NCBI RefSeq assembly: GCF_032452875.1
Contig: NC_083881.1
Coordinates: 61,759,689-61,823,688, forward strand
Origin: Bos javanicus
Taxonomy: Eukaryota > Chordata > Mammalia > Artiodactyla > Bovidae
DNA length: 64,000 bases
Direction: 5' to 3'
Made by a program: the position numbers and the translations under genes. A model generated the notes under the pieces. That model had not been told where the DNA came from. It ran no database searches and saw nothing but the letters and a program-made list of their open reading frames with translations. Of this stretch, positions 45,056-55,717 are shown in pieces. Within the stretch, counting starts at the first letter, position 1. Every line of letters starts with the position of its first letter.

Positions 45056-45604
45056 AGGGACAGAGCCCTGATTCCATCAGCCCCCAGGGCAGGCCCAAAG
45101 GAAGGAAGCAGAGCCTGTGAGGTGGCATACTTGACAATTAGTAGGTTTGACGTGGTAATTTACTGTGGATTGGGGTTATTGCCTAGTACATTTTTAGCCT
45201 GGAGCTATGAGTTACGTGTGCTCCAACAGGCCTCTCATGGGAAGACAGGAGACCTAGAGGGTGACGTCCACATTCCACCAAGAACCCCATCCAGCAGGGA
45301 GCCCAAATCCAGGGTTTCCAGGCTGCATCAGGCCAGCACTCATGTTATGTTTGGCCCCAGAGTATCCTTTAAAATGTCAATTTGGGGCTAACATTTAAAA
45401 TGAGAAGCGTTCACAAAATAATTAGTGTTTCTGGCATCTCTTTAAAAGGTGAAGATTAGGTGATATTAACCTTACTGTTCCAGGATCCCAGCAGGGCTGC
45501 TGCCCCTAAAGAGGTGTGTGGTCTCCAGGGCACCAGGTCTACAGCCATGCACAGCAGCCGCCTGTCTGCACCCTGTAGGCACTGGGGATTCTGACTCTTG
45601 CCAC
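45056..45604. other. No gene or repeat recognised
   Basis: Mixed sequence. The end of a 158-codon plus frame that starts before the G-rich repeat reaches 45391, but part of it is translated simple repeat. Confidence 0.4.
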
Positions 45605-46225
45605 AGAACTGAGGCTCTTAACTTTTTGAAGGTCATGGATATAATTCAGGGGATCCAGGGACTTGGATGGGTAAAAATGACACCTTGATTTTCACTAACC
45701 CCTACCAAATGCTGAGCATTTCCTTCCACTAGGACCATAGGCAGAGACCACGGTAGCAATGGGATCTGTGACTTCGTCACTAGAAGAAATCACAGACAAT
45801 TTCATATCACATTAGACTTTCATAGATAGCTCCGAATGTCATTTATGCTCATCACGACTCTAAAATCAGAGGGTGGCAGAGGATGAGGTGGTTAGATAGC
45901 ATCACCAACTCAATGGACATGAGTTTGAGCAAACTCCAGGAGACAGAGAAGGGCGGGGACGCCTAGCATGCTGCATTCCATGGCGTCACAAAGAGTCAGA
46001 CACGACTTAGCAACTGAACAACAGCTCTAAAATCATGACCGATTGCCAGATGTTGTTCTTTAGTGCATTTGATAAAGAAGCATGTATGGTATGATATTAA
46101 AGGTTCGGTTTTAAATATATATATATAATTTTCAATATAATTGGTTTCATTGGTATTTTACACACTCTGAGAAAAGATCCACAGGCTTCATCAGCTTGCC
46201 CAAAGGGTCCAAAGCACAAACTTGG
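45605..46225. repeat. Ancient interspersed repeat, copy B, split by BovB
   Basis: 'ctgaggctcttaactttttg', 'gatgggtaaaaatgacacct', 'gtgacttcgtcactagaaga', then after the BovB 'tgttctttagtgcatttgat' and 'aaaagatccacaggcttcat'. Same family as copy A at 40.5 kb. A short (TA)n run lies at about 46116-46128. Confidence 0.65.
45869..46024 (+). mobile_element. BovB LINE 3' end, sense
   Basis: 'aggatgaggtggttagatag', 'catcaccaactcaatggaca', 'gagtcagacacgacttagca'. Perfect 11-bp duplication CTCTAAAATCA at 45858-45868 and 46025-46035. Confidence 0.94.
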
Positions 46226-47451
46226 ACTCACATCTTTAAAAGATGGTTGTCAGGTCCCTTCGGGTTGGGAAGGCAGTTTTCTAGACTTTTGGAGAAGTGA
46301 GGTGGGGGGGGACTAAGTGCCTCCATTCAGTCCCTTTCTGGTGGTTTCACACTGGACTCCCCACTCAGGGCAAGAGGCCCTCTGAGGTCCTCCCAGAGCC
46401 CAGGAAGGGAGCCCGTGGCCTGCAAGTAGGAGGCTGTGCAGAGGTCCTGCACTCAGTGGCACCAGCCCTGGGTTTCCAGGGTCCCAAAGCAATCCCAGGG
46501 TGACCTTGGTGGGAGAAAACTTAGCTCCCAGGCCCTAGCGGAGACGCCAGGGCGAGGCCAGCCGGGAGCCACAAGCCACGTGGGCGCTGACTCATCCCCG
46601 ACGGTCCCAGCCCAGCGGTGCGCACCCCCCAGTCCCGCCCCCAGCATGCCCTTCCCCCGGCTTCCCCACGCTTCCTCCCAGGCTCTGCCCAGGTGCCTGC
46701 AAACCCACGTGCGGGCTCCCCTGGTCCACAGCGCCGCTCCTAGCAACCGCCCCCCTCTCTCCCTGCCAGATCCGGAAATGTGTGGTCTCGGCTGGTTTCC
46801 TCCTGAATCCTTGAAGCGCCCACTCAGCCTCTGCCTGATGCTTCGGCTCCCATGCAGTTTGCTGAAGTCACCCTGCTGAAGGGCGTCAGAGCTGGAGGAC
46901 AGGTGGCCCCGGACCTCCCACTCCCGCCCTGCAGAGCCGCCTGATGCTTCGACAGCCGCCTCTTCCAGAACCAGTGGACACGCTCGCTCCGTGGTTTCCA
47001 TGACACTGCACTTTCCCACGTCTCCTCCGGATTTCTGACAGCTTGTTTCCTTGCTGGCCTGCGTGGTCTCCTCCCGGCTTCTCGTTGTGGGCGTGTCCAG
47101 GGGGCTGCCCTCGGCTCTTACCCCAACCGGTGCCCACCGCCCCCTCTAGAGGGCTCTCCTCCCGGTAGCCTGATGCCACCTCCCACCACTGTGGCCCCTG
47201 GGGCCTTGGCTACCCACGGTCCCCAATCCCACACGGCCAGCATTCACAGAACTTCTTGTCCTACCTCCTATGAATCAAGTCCTAAATCACAGGTCAGACT
47301 GGAGGGGCGTGGGGGCCGCGGGAGGGTGGAGGGGTTTGAGTTTGGGTTGGCCAAGCAACCAGTACCTGGGGGATGTTGCTGAGAAGACTTAACCACACCC
47401 CTGAGCCTGGGCTACTGTAGGTCTGGAGAGGCAAGCTTGTGCACGGCTAAG
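46226..47451. other. 1.2 kb GC-rich DNA with long opposing frames, no gene proven
   Basis: 46500-46750 and 47060-47160 keep CpGs. A minus frame of 188 codons (46453-47019) opposes a plus frame of 147 (46436-46879). Both are rich in G, P, R and S. Low stop density from GC content explains them. A CpG-island-like element remains possible. Confidence 0.35.
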
Positions 47452-48180
47452 GATATAGGACTCTGGGAACCCACTGCCCAAGTTCAGATCCTGCCTCTGC
47501 TACTTGCTGCTGTGACCTCAGGCAAGTTCATCTATTTGTTCATTAATTTATTTAACAAATGTTAATTGAGCCCCTACTGTGTGCCAAATTCTGCTGAAAA
47601 CACAAACAGAAACACAAAAGGACTCCCCACACTCTTGATGTTTGGGCTTCCCTGGTAGCTCAGATGGTGAAGAATCCACCTGCAATGCAGGAGACCCCAG
47701 TTCAATTCCAGGGTCGGGAAGAGCCCCTGGAGAAGGAATAGGCTACCCTCTCCAGTATTCTTGGGCTTCCCTGGTGGCTCAGATGGTAAAGAATCCGTCT
47801 GCTATGCTGGAGACCTGGATTCTGTCTCTGGGTTGGGAAGATCCCCTGGAGGAGGGCATGGTAACCCCCTCCAGTATTCTTGCCTGGAGAATCCTCATGG
47901 ACAGAGGAGCCTGGCAGGCTGCAGCCCATGGGGTCACAAAGAGTTGGACACGACTGAGTGACTAAGCACAATACAGCACTCTTAATGTTTAGTTAGACTC
48001 AAATACTATCCAAACAAATGCTAAATTATGACTGTGACAAGCAAAGTGAGGGAGAGATCCAGCCTGCTCTGAGAACTCAACTGAGGATGGTCTTATCAGA
48101 AGGGTCAGGGGCGGCTTCCTTGAGGACATGACCTAAAGCTCAGATCTGGACCTTAAAGCTCAGATCTGAGGAATGAGTGG
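47452..48180 (+). repeat. MIR plus old repeat, split by Bov-tA dimer
   Basis: 'ttcagatcctgcctctgcta' (MIR head), then 'attgagcccctactgtgtgc'. After the SINE come 'aacaaatgctaaattatgac' and 'agctcagatctggaccttaa', which fit an old repeat of uncertain name. Confidence 0.55.
47644..47976 (+). mobile_element. Bov-tA with duplicated tRNA head (tA-tA-A type)
   Basis: Two heads in tandem ('gggcttccctggtagctcag' at 47644 and 'gggcttccctggtggctcag' at 47764), each with its own B-box, share one complete BovA body at the 3' end. Flanks 'cactcttgatgttt' (47630-47643) and 'cactcttaatgttt' (47977-47990) match at 13 of 14 positions, so it moved as one unit. Confidence 0.95.
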
Positions 48181-48189
48181 AGTTACAAG

Positions 48190-48770
48190 ATGTGGCTGGC
48201 TGAATAATGGCCCCCAAAGATGTTCACGTTCTAATCCCTAGAATCTGTGAATATGTTCCTTTACATGGCAAGAGAGATGTGATTCATTTAAAGGCTTTTT
48301 TTTTTTTTTTTGGCCACACTGTGCAGCTTGCAAGATCTTAGTTCCCTGACCAGGGATTGAACCTGGGCCATGGCAGTGAAAGCCCCAAGTCCTAACCACT
48401 GGACCACCAGGGAATTCCCTCCAGTTAAGGATCTTAAGATGGGAGATTCCCCTGGATTATCGGTGTGGACCCAGTGTAATCACAAGTGTCCTTATAAGGA
48501 GGAGGCAGAGGGTCAGAGAAGATACGACAGTAAAAGCAGAGGTCAGAGTAATGGCGTTGATGGAAGGGGGCCATGAGCCATGGAAACCTCTGGAAACTGG
48601 AAAAGGAAAGGAAATGAATTCTACTCTAGAGCCTCTAGAAGGAAGGAAGCTTTGCCTACCCATCTTGGACTTCTGACTCCAGACCTGTAAGCTGATAAAT
48701 CTGTGTTACTTTAACCCACTAGTGTGTGAAAGTCTGTTACAGCAGCAAGAGGGAACTAACACCATAGGAG
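48190..48770 (+). mobile_element. MaLR/MLT1-type LTR, sense, split by CHR SINE
   Basis: 'gaataatggcccccaaagat', 'gaatctgtgaatatgttcct', then after the SINE 'ggattatcggtgtggaccca', 'gtccttataaggaggaggca' and 'cagcaagagggaactaacac'. Confidence 0.83.
48296..48419 (-). mobile_element. CHR-type tRNA SINE, antisense
   Basis: T-run (about 16), 'ggccacactgtgcagcttgc', 'cctgaccagggattgaacct', 'cctaaccactggaccaccag'. Confidence 0.93.
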
Positions 48771-48937
48771 AAGAATAGAAAAGTGTGTGCCAAGGCTGGG
48801 GATGAGAAATGGGTTCCTGTGATCTAAAGAGAGAAGGTATGTATGTGTGGGTGTGAATGGGGGTGGGTGGTCAGGGGTGGGAGCCAGGAGGCTGGACAGC
48901 TAGGCAGGGGCCAGACCATGATCAACAAGCAGCTCCT

Positions 48938-49080
48938 GTTTGGCTAATGTTATTAACCCCTCTAAGCCTCAGATTCCTCACTGAATAAAATGATGACTTC
49001 GTAGGCTTTTTGCAAGAATGAGAACTGAATGAGGCCGTGTACATGTAGCTCTTACTTAGTAAGTGCCCGTTTTGATCTCA
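48938..49080 (+). repeat. MIR fragment, sense
   Basis: 'cccctctaagcctcagattc', 'aaaatgatgacttcgtaggc', 'gcaagaatgagaactgaatg', 'cttagtaagtgcccg'. Confidence 0.82.
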
Positions 49081-49286
49081 CGGTTTCTCGAGTGGGCTCC
49101 TGGAGCCCTGGGAAATCTGTGAGATTCCTTTGGGGCTGCTGAGGATCCGGAAGGAAAGAGGGGGCAGTTCTGCCCTCAAGCTGAACTTACATTTTTTGCC
49201 CATTGGACTTGGCTTCTGGTTAAGATCGTGTTTGAATAACAGTTTCCTCAGCTAAGACGCAATTTGAGAGCTGCTACTCTAACCTG

Positions 49287-49561
49287 CGGAGAAGGCAATG
49301 GCAACCCACTCCAGTACTCTTGCCTGGAAAATCCCATGGATGGAGGGCCCTGGTGGGCTGCAGTCCATCGGGTCGCTAGGAGTCGGACACGACTGAGCGA
49401 CTTCACTTTCACTTTTCACTGTCATGCATTGGAGAAGGAAATGGCAACCCACTCCAGTGTTCTTGCCTGGAGAATCCCAGGGACGGGGAGCCTGGTGGGC
49501 TGCAGTCCATGGGGTCACACAGAGTTGGACACGACTGAAGCGACTTAGCAGCAGCAGCAGC
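49287..49561 (+). mobile_element. BovA2 SINE, sense
   Basis: Both monomers are complete and the (CAG)n tail is intact. Perfect 11-bp duplication ACTCTAACCTG at 49276-49286 and 49562-49572. It is close to consensus, so one of the younger insertions. Confidence 0.97.
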
Positions 49562-49789
49562 ACTCTAACCTGACTCTGCTTCTTCTGGGTGAGGAAACCA
49601 TGGCCTGGGGTTGCCCATGGCTAGGACTGCCTCCGAGCCAGCCAGAGAACCCAGCCCCCAACCACTGATGCCTTGATTCTCTGTGGTCCAGGATTCTGGG
49701 CCTTAGGGTCAGACTGGCAGCTTTGTAATTTGGAGTCCACTTCCCTCCCCAGCCCTGCTTCCTGCGAGCTGCGTTCTAGGTTCACTCGC

Positions 49790-49966
49790 ATCTTCTTTGT
49801 TTCTTGTCACTCTCCCTCCCAGGACGCTAAGGTCCATGGGGGCAGGAACCTCATGTTTTGTTAAACACAGGATCTCCAGGGCCTGACACTGTGTCTGGCA
49901 TGTGATAGTCACAGGAGACACTTGGAAAATGCTCACTCTCAGGCACTGTCCAGTGTTGTCTGCACA
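49790..49966 (+). repeat. L2 3' fragment, sense
   Basis: 'aaggtccatgggggcaggaa', 'cagggcctgacactgtgtct', 'ggcatgtgatagtcacagga'. Confidence 0.7.
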
Positions 49967-49980
49967 CATTCCTGGTTCAT

Positions 49981-50203
49981 GCATGCAGGTGTGCTAAGTC
50001 ACTTCAGTCGTGTTTGACTCTTTGCGACCCTATGGACTGCAGCCCGCCAGGCTCCTCTGTCCATGGGATTCTCCAGGCAAGAACACTATAGAGGGTGGCC
50101 ATGCTCTCCTCCAGAGGGTCTTCCTGACGCAGGAATCACATCTTGATCTCATGTCTCCTGCATTGGCATGTGCGTTCTTTACCGCCAGTGCCACCTGGGA
50201 AGG
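49981..50203 (-). mobile_element. Bov-tA SINE, antisense
   Basis: 'ctaagtcacttcagtcgtgt', 'ccatgggattctccaggcaa', 'ttctttaccgccagtgccac'. It lies between copies one and two of a three-copy 14-bp repeat (49967-49980, 50204-50217, 50975-50988). Confidence 0.95.
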
Positions 50204-50217
50204 CACTTCCTGGTTCA

Positions 50218-50974
50218 CTGGTTGTTGTTGCTGTTGTTCAGTTGTGTTTGACTCTTTGCAACCCCATGGACTGCAGCACGCCAGGCTTCCCTGTCTTTCA
50301 CTATTTCCCAGAGTCTGATCAAACTCATGCCCATAGAGTCAATGATGCCATCCAACCATCTCATCCTCTGTCGTCCCCTTCTCCTCCTGCCCTCAATCTT
50401 TCCCAGCATCAGGGTCTTTTCAAATGAGTCAGCTCTTCGCATCAGGTGGCCAAAGTATTGGAGTTTCAGCTTCAACATCAGTCCTTCCAATGAACATTCA
50501 GGACTGATTGCCTTTAGGATGGACTGGTTGGATCTCCTTGCAGTCCAAGGGACTCTCAAGAGTCTTCTCCAACACCACAGTTCAAAAGCATCAATTCTTC
50601 AGCCCTCAGCCTTCTTTATGGTCCAACTCTTACATCCATACGTGACTACTGGAAAAACCATAGCTTTGACTAGATGGACCTTTGTTGGCAAAGTGAGGTC
50701 TCTGCTTTTTAATACACTGTCTGGATTTGTCATAGCTTTTCTTCCAAGGAGCAAGTGTCTTTTAATTTCATGGCTGCTGTCACTGTCCACAGTGATTTTG
50801 GAGCCCAAGAAAATAAAATGTCACTGTTTTCATTGTTTCCCCATCTATTTCCCATGAAGTGATGGGACCAGATGCCATGATCTTAGTTTTTGGAATGCTG
50901 AGTTTTAAGACAGCTTTTTCACTCTCCTCTTTCACTTTCATCAAGAGGCTCTTTAGTTCCTCTTGACTTTCTGT
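50218..50974 (-). mobile_element. BovB LINE 3' part, antisense, about 0.76 kb
   Basis: The longest BovB copy here. On the minus strand, from its 5' end: 'SEKAVLKLSIPKTKIMASGP', 'HEIKRHLLLGRKAMTNPDSV', then 'MRVPWTARRSNQSILKAISP' and 'GRQRMRWLDGIIDSMGMSLI'. This is the region after the catalytic reverse-transcriptase core to the C-terminus of ORF2, in more than one frame, so it is inactive. The start is 5'-truncated. Confidence 0.96.
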
Positions 50975-51100
50975 CATTCCTGGTTCATAATTACCTCTAA
51001 CTCACAGCGTCCTCTCTCAAGGCATTGACAAAGCTTCTTATCACTTGTGCGCCTGAGTGAATTTCTTTGCCTCTTCTGTAAAATGGGGGTCTACAACATG

Positions 51101-51560
51101 AACGGTGGTGACAGTGGGGGTGAAGTGGCATCGTGACGTCTGCCTGTCGCCTGGCTTTGGGTCTGGCTGCAGCAGCCACTCAGGAAAGGTTGGCTGTTGA
51201 AATGACCTCATTGCACAGGGTGCCAAATTGCTCTGGTTCCAGCCACCCTGTTTTGATAGGGCCACTGCTACAGCCTGGTCCCCTGAGCTGCGAAGGATTG
51301 CTTCCCTCCATCGGCCAAGTCGCTTCCTGCCAAGTTTCTCCTGCCCACTCCTCGTCCTCTTCCTCCCCTGGGCCCAGACCAGCACATCTGCCCTTCTGGG
51401 CTCCAGCACCTTCCCACTGCAGTCACCTCTGCAGGACTGCTTCCTCCTCCACGTCATTCCACCGCTTCCTTTCCTGAAGATCTCTGCAACCTGTGTCATC
51501 AAATGGGACCCTGCTGGGATCCTGAGGACAGCGTAAGGATCCCTGCTAAGGGAAACACAC
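51101..51560. other. No gene proven
   Basis: A minus frame of 178 codons (51041-51577) crosses it. Its right end enters the ERV LTR and it has no recognisable domain. A MIR-like scrap ('ttctgtaaaatgggggtcta') lies just left. Confidence 0.4.
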
Positions 51561-51561
51561 T

Positions 51562-51992
51562 GACTGAAACCGCCCACCCTGGCCAGGTACCATAGTAAGC
51601 ATACCTGTAAGTGATTTTACAACAGGAAGTCTCGGTGAGGAATACGGAACTAACAAGCCACCAGCAACCGGAGCAGTTTAAGAAAGGTCACGTGTCCTGC
51701 CACCTCCCAGAATCCTTCTCGCTGGCATTCATCTCAGTTGAGCAATGCGTGCACCACCAGGAAGGGCCCTGAGTCAAAGTGATTGGCTGAAGAAAACCCA
51801 GAAACTAATCCCATCACCATAAAACCCGAGACTGTGAGCCACATTGCAGAGTAGTTCTCCTGGGTTCTCTTATCCTCCTGCTCTCCCCCAGGTGCCCCTT
51901 CCCAGTAAAATCTCTTGCTTTGTCAGTGTGTCTCCTCGGACAATTCATTTCCGAGTGTTAGACAGGAGCACCCTTTCGGGCCCTGGCAGGGG
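51562..51992 (+). mobile_element. ERV LTR, sense, solo or with short internal stub
   Basis: Starts near 'tgactgaaaccgcccaccct', then 'caccataaaacccgagactg' (promoter region), 'cagtaaaatctcttgctttg' (polyA region) and 'ctcggacaattcatttccga' (U5). The order is that of a class I gamma-like LTR. A second LTR or coding remnant is not seen. Family name not certain. Confidence 0.7.
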
Positions 51993-52584
51993 CTCCCCCT
52001 TCCTGCAACATGCCCATGCCCTGCCCCATGGCTCCCAGACCTCCACTAATACCCTCGGCAGCAGCCACTACCTGTGGCCTGGCCCCACCCCCACCCCCAG
52101 CCTTTGCTGAACCTCTTCCTCTGTACCCCTCCAGCACCCCTTGCTCCATTGTTGCCCATCTTGCTCGGTCTGCAAGTATCTTTCTTGCATCTAATGTAAG
52201 ATCCCTGAGGACAAGGACCAACTCCTGTCCCTTTGATACCATTCCCTCCACCCTAGTTGAGGCCACCTTGGCCCCACACCTTAATGATCACAAAATGTCA
52301 TAGTCTGTCTGCTCTGGCCTTGCCCACTCCCATCAGGCATTGAGGTGACCTTCGAAAGCACAGATGAGTTCACTGCACACTCTTTTGGGGCACCTGTGGC
52401 CCTCAGGGGAGCTCTTACCACCAGTTACCACTCCTGGCCCCATCTCACTGGATCTAGACAGGAGAGCTGATTTGCACTGGCTTGAATGGAGTAGGCTCTC
52501 TGGGAGGTGAAAGGTTCTTCCTTCTGGCTCGGACACTCTCTGCGCTCTCTGCTCCTCCCCTTCTACCCATTGGGCTAATTCCTG
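51993..52584. other. No gene; mixed and CT-rich DNA
   Basis: 'gatccctgaggacaaggacc' near 52200 is L2-like. The rest is unassigned. Confidence 0.35.
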
Positions 52585-53035
52585 TCCTTACCCAGATCTC
52601 AGCTGAGATGTACCTCCCAGGAAAGGGCTCTCCAGCTACCTGAAGCCTTGGCCCCGTGCCTCTTCAGTGAGCCTAGAGCACCGTGTACATTCTCTGCTTT
52701 GTTGGAATTATATCTGTCTGTTGCTCATAGCCCCATTTGCCTGTTGGCCCTTTTGAGAGAAGTGCCCTTGTGCCCACTGCCTGGAGCCTAGCACAGCGGC
52801 TGACACGTTGTTGTTGTTTAGTGTCTCAGTCGTGTCTGACTCTTTTGCGATCCCGTGGACTGTATCTACCTAGCTCCTCTGTCCGTGGAATTTCCCAGGC
52901 AAGAATACTGGAGTGGGCTGCCATTTCCCGACTCAGGGATCAAACCTGCAGCTCCTGCTTTGCAGATGGATTCTTTACCTGGGAGGCCCACCTGGCACAT
53001 AGTAGGTACTTAACAAACACTTGTTCCGTTGAACT
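52585..53035 (+). repeat. L2 3' end, sense, split by Bov-tA
   Basis: 'cttacccagatctcagctga', 'ttggaattatatctgtctgt', 'gcctggagcctagcacagcg', then after the SINE 'ctggcacatagtaggtactt'. Confidence 0.78.
52808..52990 (-). mobile_element. Bov-tA SINE, antisense
   Basis: 'ttgttgttgtttagtgtctc', 'cgatcccgtggactgtatct', 'gaatactggagtgggctgcc', 'gcagatggattctttacctg'. Confidence 0.93.
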
Positions 53036-53095
53036 GAAGTGCTCCAGAAGCTCAACCAGGTTCCCCATCTTTCCAGATCCTACCGGCCGCTCCTG

Positions 53096-53300
53096 ATAAC
53101 AAGAACAATGCTGACGCTTGTTAAGTGCTTGTTATGCTCCTGGCACTGGGTTAAGTGCCTCACTCACATTGCCTTTGCTTATTCCTCAACAGCCTTGTGA
53201 GGTCAGAACTACTTTACAGACGCGAAGGCTTAGATAGGCAAATGAACCACCCTAAGGTCACACAGCTAGAAAGGGGTAGGGCTGGACTGGTATCCACTTG
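53096..53300 (-). repeat. MIR SINE, antisense
   Basis: 'ctcctggcactgggttaagt', 'cagccttgtgaggtcagaac', 'taaggtcacacagctagaaa'. Confidence 0.88.
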
Positions 53301-53479
53301 CTGACTTGGAGTCTTTCTTCTCAACCCCAAGATGACACTGTCCTCCATGCCTGCTTGTTCTCCACCCTCTCCATGATCCCTCTCCTTCCTCTGATCCCCT
53401 CAGGGTCTCTGCCTTCCCAGATCCTCCTACCACATCATCTATGCGTGCAGTTTCCTGATTCCACACTGCCCTGAAAGAT

Positions 53480-53590
53480 TCTTTAGCACAGAGGTACTTA
53501 ACCAGTTAATCTCTCTGACTAATGATAAACTCCCCGAGGTCGAGGATTATGCTGTTTCTTTAGGAGCCCCCAGGATAGCCAGCACAGTGG
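53480..53590 (+). repeat. L2 3' fragment, split by BovB
   Basis: 'aactccccgaggtcgaggat', 'gatagccagcacagtgg'. It resumes after the BovB as 'tatagcacagtgcttgacac', so the BovB landed in the L2 tail. Confidence 0.65.
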
Positions 53591-54026
53591 TTTGTTCTTG
53601 TTGTTCAGTCACTCAGTCGTGTCCGATTCTTTGTGACCCCATGGACTGCAGCCAGGCTTCCCTGTCCTTCCCTATTTCCCAGAGCTTGCTCAAACTCATG
53701 ACCATTGAGTCAGTAATGCCATCCAACCATCTTGTCCTTGTCATCCCCTTCTCCTCCTGCCTTCAATCTTTCCCAGCATTAGGGTCTTTTCTAATGAGTA
53801 GACTAGCCAAAGCGTTGGAGCTTCAGCTTCAGCATCAGTCTTTCCAATGGATATTTAGGACTGATTTCCTTAGGAAGGACTGGTTGGATCTCCTTGCAGT
53901 CCAAGGGACTCTCAAGAGTCTTCTCCAACACCACAGTTCAAAAGCATCAATTCTTCTGCATTTAGCCTTCTTTATGGTCCAACTCTCACATCCATACATG
54001 TCTACCGGAAAAACCATAGCTTTGAT
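53591..54026 (-). mobile_element. BovB LINE 3' fragment, antisense
   Basis: The minus strand encodes 'CRRIDAFELWCWRRLLRVPW' then 'TARRSNQSFLRK'. 5'-truncated with frame breaks. The ends share 'agcacagtg' or a one-gap version (53576-53590, 54027-54036). Confidence 0.94.
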
Positions 54027-54049
54027 ATAGCACAGTGCTTGACACCCAG

Positions 54050-55160
54050 TTGATATCCTCCAGTTCACCAGTAAAGCAAAGGCCAGGTCCCCAGGTTCTC
54101 GTCCATCTGAGGAGGTGGCTCAGGAGGTTCTGAGCTCTCCTCTTCTCTCCATGATTCCGCTCTGGCTTCTGTCTAATCCTTGGTGTTTTGGGACATTATG
54201 AATCACAGAGACCCACAGAACTCAGGGGAAGAGAATGCCAAGATTTCTTAAGGCCAAATGTGTGATCAGCATATCCAACTTCATTTTCCTGTCTAGGGAG
54301 TCCCATTTTTTTTTTTTTTTAATCATAATATGTCTCAGGAAACCATGTCATAAATCAGATTATAAAAAAAAAAGATTGTATTTAGTCAGCAAAAAATGTA
54401 GTGTACTGAGCACTTTTGAATACACCAAAGTCTAGGTGATGGAAGCTAATGTGACAGGGCTGTGCTTTGAGGGGTCTCATTGTCTTACTGGAGTCACGAA
54501 CCAACTCATCATAGTGAAAGACCCCTGAGCGTCACACTCTGGCTCCTGTCTGCTCTGCAAAGTCTCCCCAAGTGTTTCTAGAAGTTTCCTGCAGTGTCTC
54601 ACGTGGGCTCAGGGCTAAGTTCAGGCATGGCCCCCGAACACGTGATTCCAGCGGTTGTTTTCCTCCTCTTCCCTGCTCTGGTCTGTGCCCTATGGACTGC
54701 ACCCCTTCGGGGCACCCGTGGCAGATAGAGAAGCAGGTTGTGGACCTGGGGTGATGTCCCAGGGCACTCCCCTCCCCGCCAGCGTCACACCCCATCAGGG
54801 ATCATAAACCACGGCTGGCGGAGCCCCTGTCTTACAGTCTTGTAGTGAAACGGCTCTGCAGTGGCTGATGTGGCTGTCTAGGACCACCTTCACACACACA
54901 CACAGCTCAGACCCGATTCCACAGGCTCTGAGGAATCACAGAGGCTTTCCCCCTTTCCAGTCACCAAAGGCTCTCTCACTGCCTGAGGGTCTCCACCCTG
55001 GGATCTGTCTCCCCCAGAAGGCTCCCTCTTCCCCTCTCTGCACTTCTCAGCAGCATCAGCTTCTGGCAGCTGCCTCACCGTTTCCCCTACACAAGCCTAG
55101 GCATGTCCCAGTTTTGCCTCAAGAACAGCACTCTAGTCCCACCTGTTTTTCTTACACACG
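54050..55160. other. 1.1 kb without recognised gene or repeat
   Basis: A T-run at about 54307-54320 and an A-run at 54364-54373 flank an AT-rich scrap. A (CA)n of 7 units lies at 54891-54904. Frames are short. Confidence 0.4.
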
Positions 55161-55224
55161 TGCTTCTTATTCATGCTCAGATATAGAAAAAAGACAAGAA
55201 AAATACTCCAAGATGTTTTGACTC

Positions 55225-55300
55225 TGGGAGGTTTTATTTTCTTTTTCATATTCTGCTATGTTTTCCAAGATTTAAAAAATAAGCCTGCGTCCCTCGTGCA
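55225..55300 (-). repeat. Possible L1 3' end scrap, antisense
   Basis: 'ttttctttttcatattctgc', 'tatgttttccaagatttaaa' resembles antisense L1 3' sequence. Very short. Confidence 0.4.
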
Positions 55301-55717
55301 ATACCCCCACCCCCACCACAGTAAAAACTTTTATTGTGGTGGATGTTTTTGTTCAAATAGAAAATTAACAACACAAGCTGTAGAAGCAAAGTGGAAAAAG
55401 AAAGATGAACTCCAGAGTGTTAAGGGGAAGTAGAAAAGCTTTCAAAAGGAATAATGTTACAATTGGAGGTTCCTGAACAAATGAATCATAGATACAGCCA
55501 AGCATATACCATAAGTCAATACCATAGTAACTGTAAATCTCCACAGTTACTCAAAGGAGTAGAATTATTTTCCAAGCCCTACAAAAATATATGTATCACT
55601 TTTATTATATAAGGGGTTGCAACAAACTTTCAAGTGTATCTATCACATATTAAAATGCACACACAACTCTTACAACATGTCAAGGCATAGAAGGTTGGCT
55701 ACAGAAAAAGTACACAT

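Noticed and set aside
46453..47019. 188-codon minus frame
   Set aside because: It is opposed by a 147-codon plus frame over the same GC-rich DNA. Composition (G, S, R, W) suggests low stop density and not selection.
19197..54026. Reverse-transcriptase-like proteins as functional genes
   Set aside because: All are C-terminal pieces of BovB ORF2, 5'-truncated with stops and frameshifts. None includes the full catalytic core.
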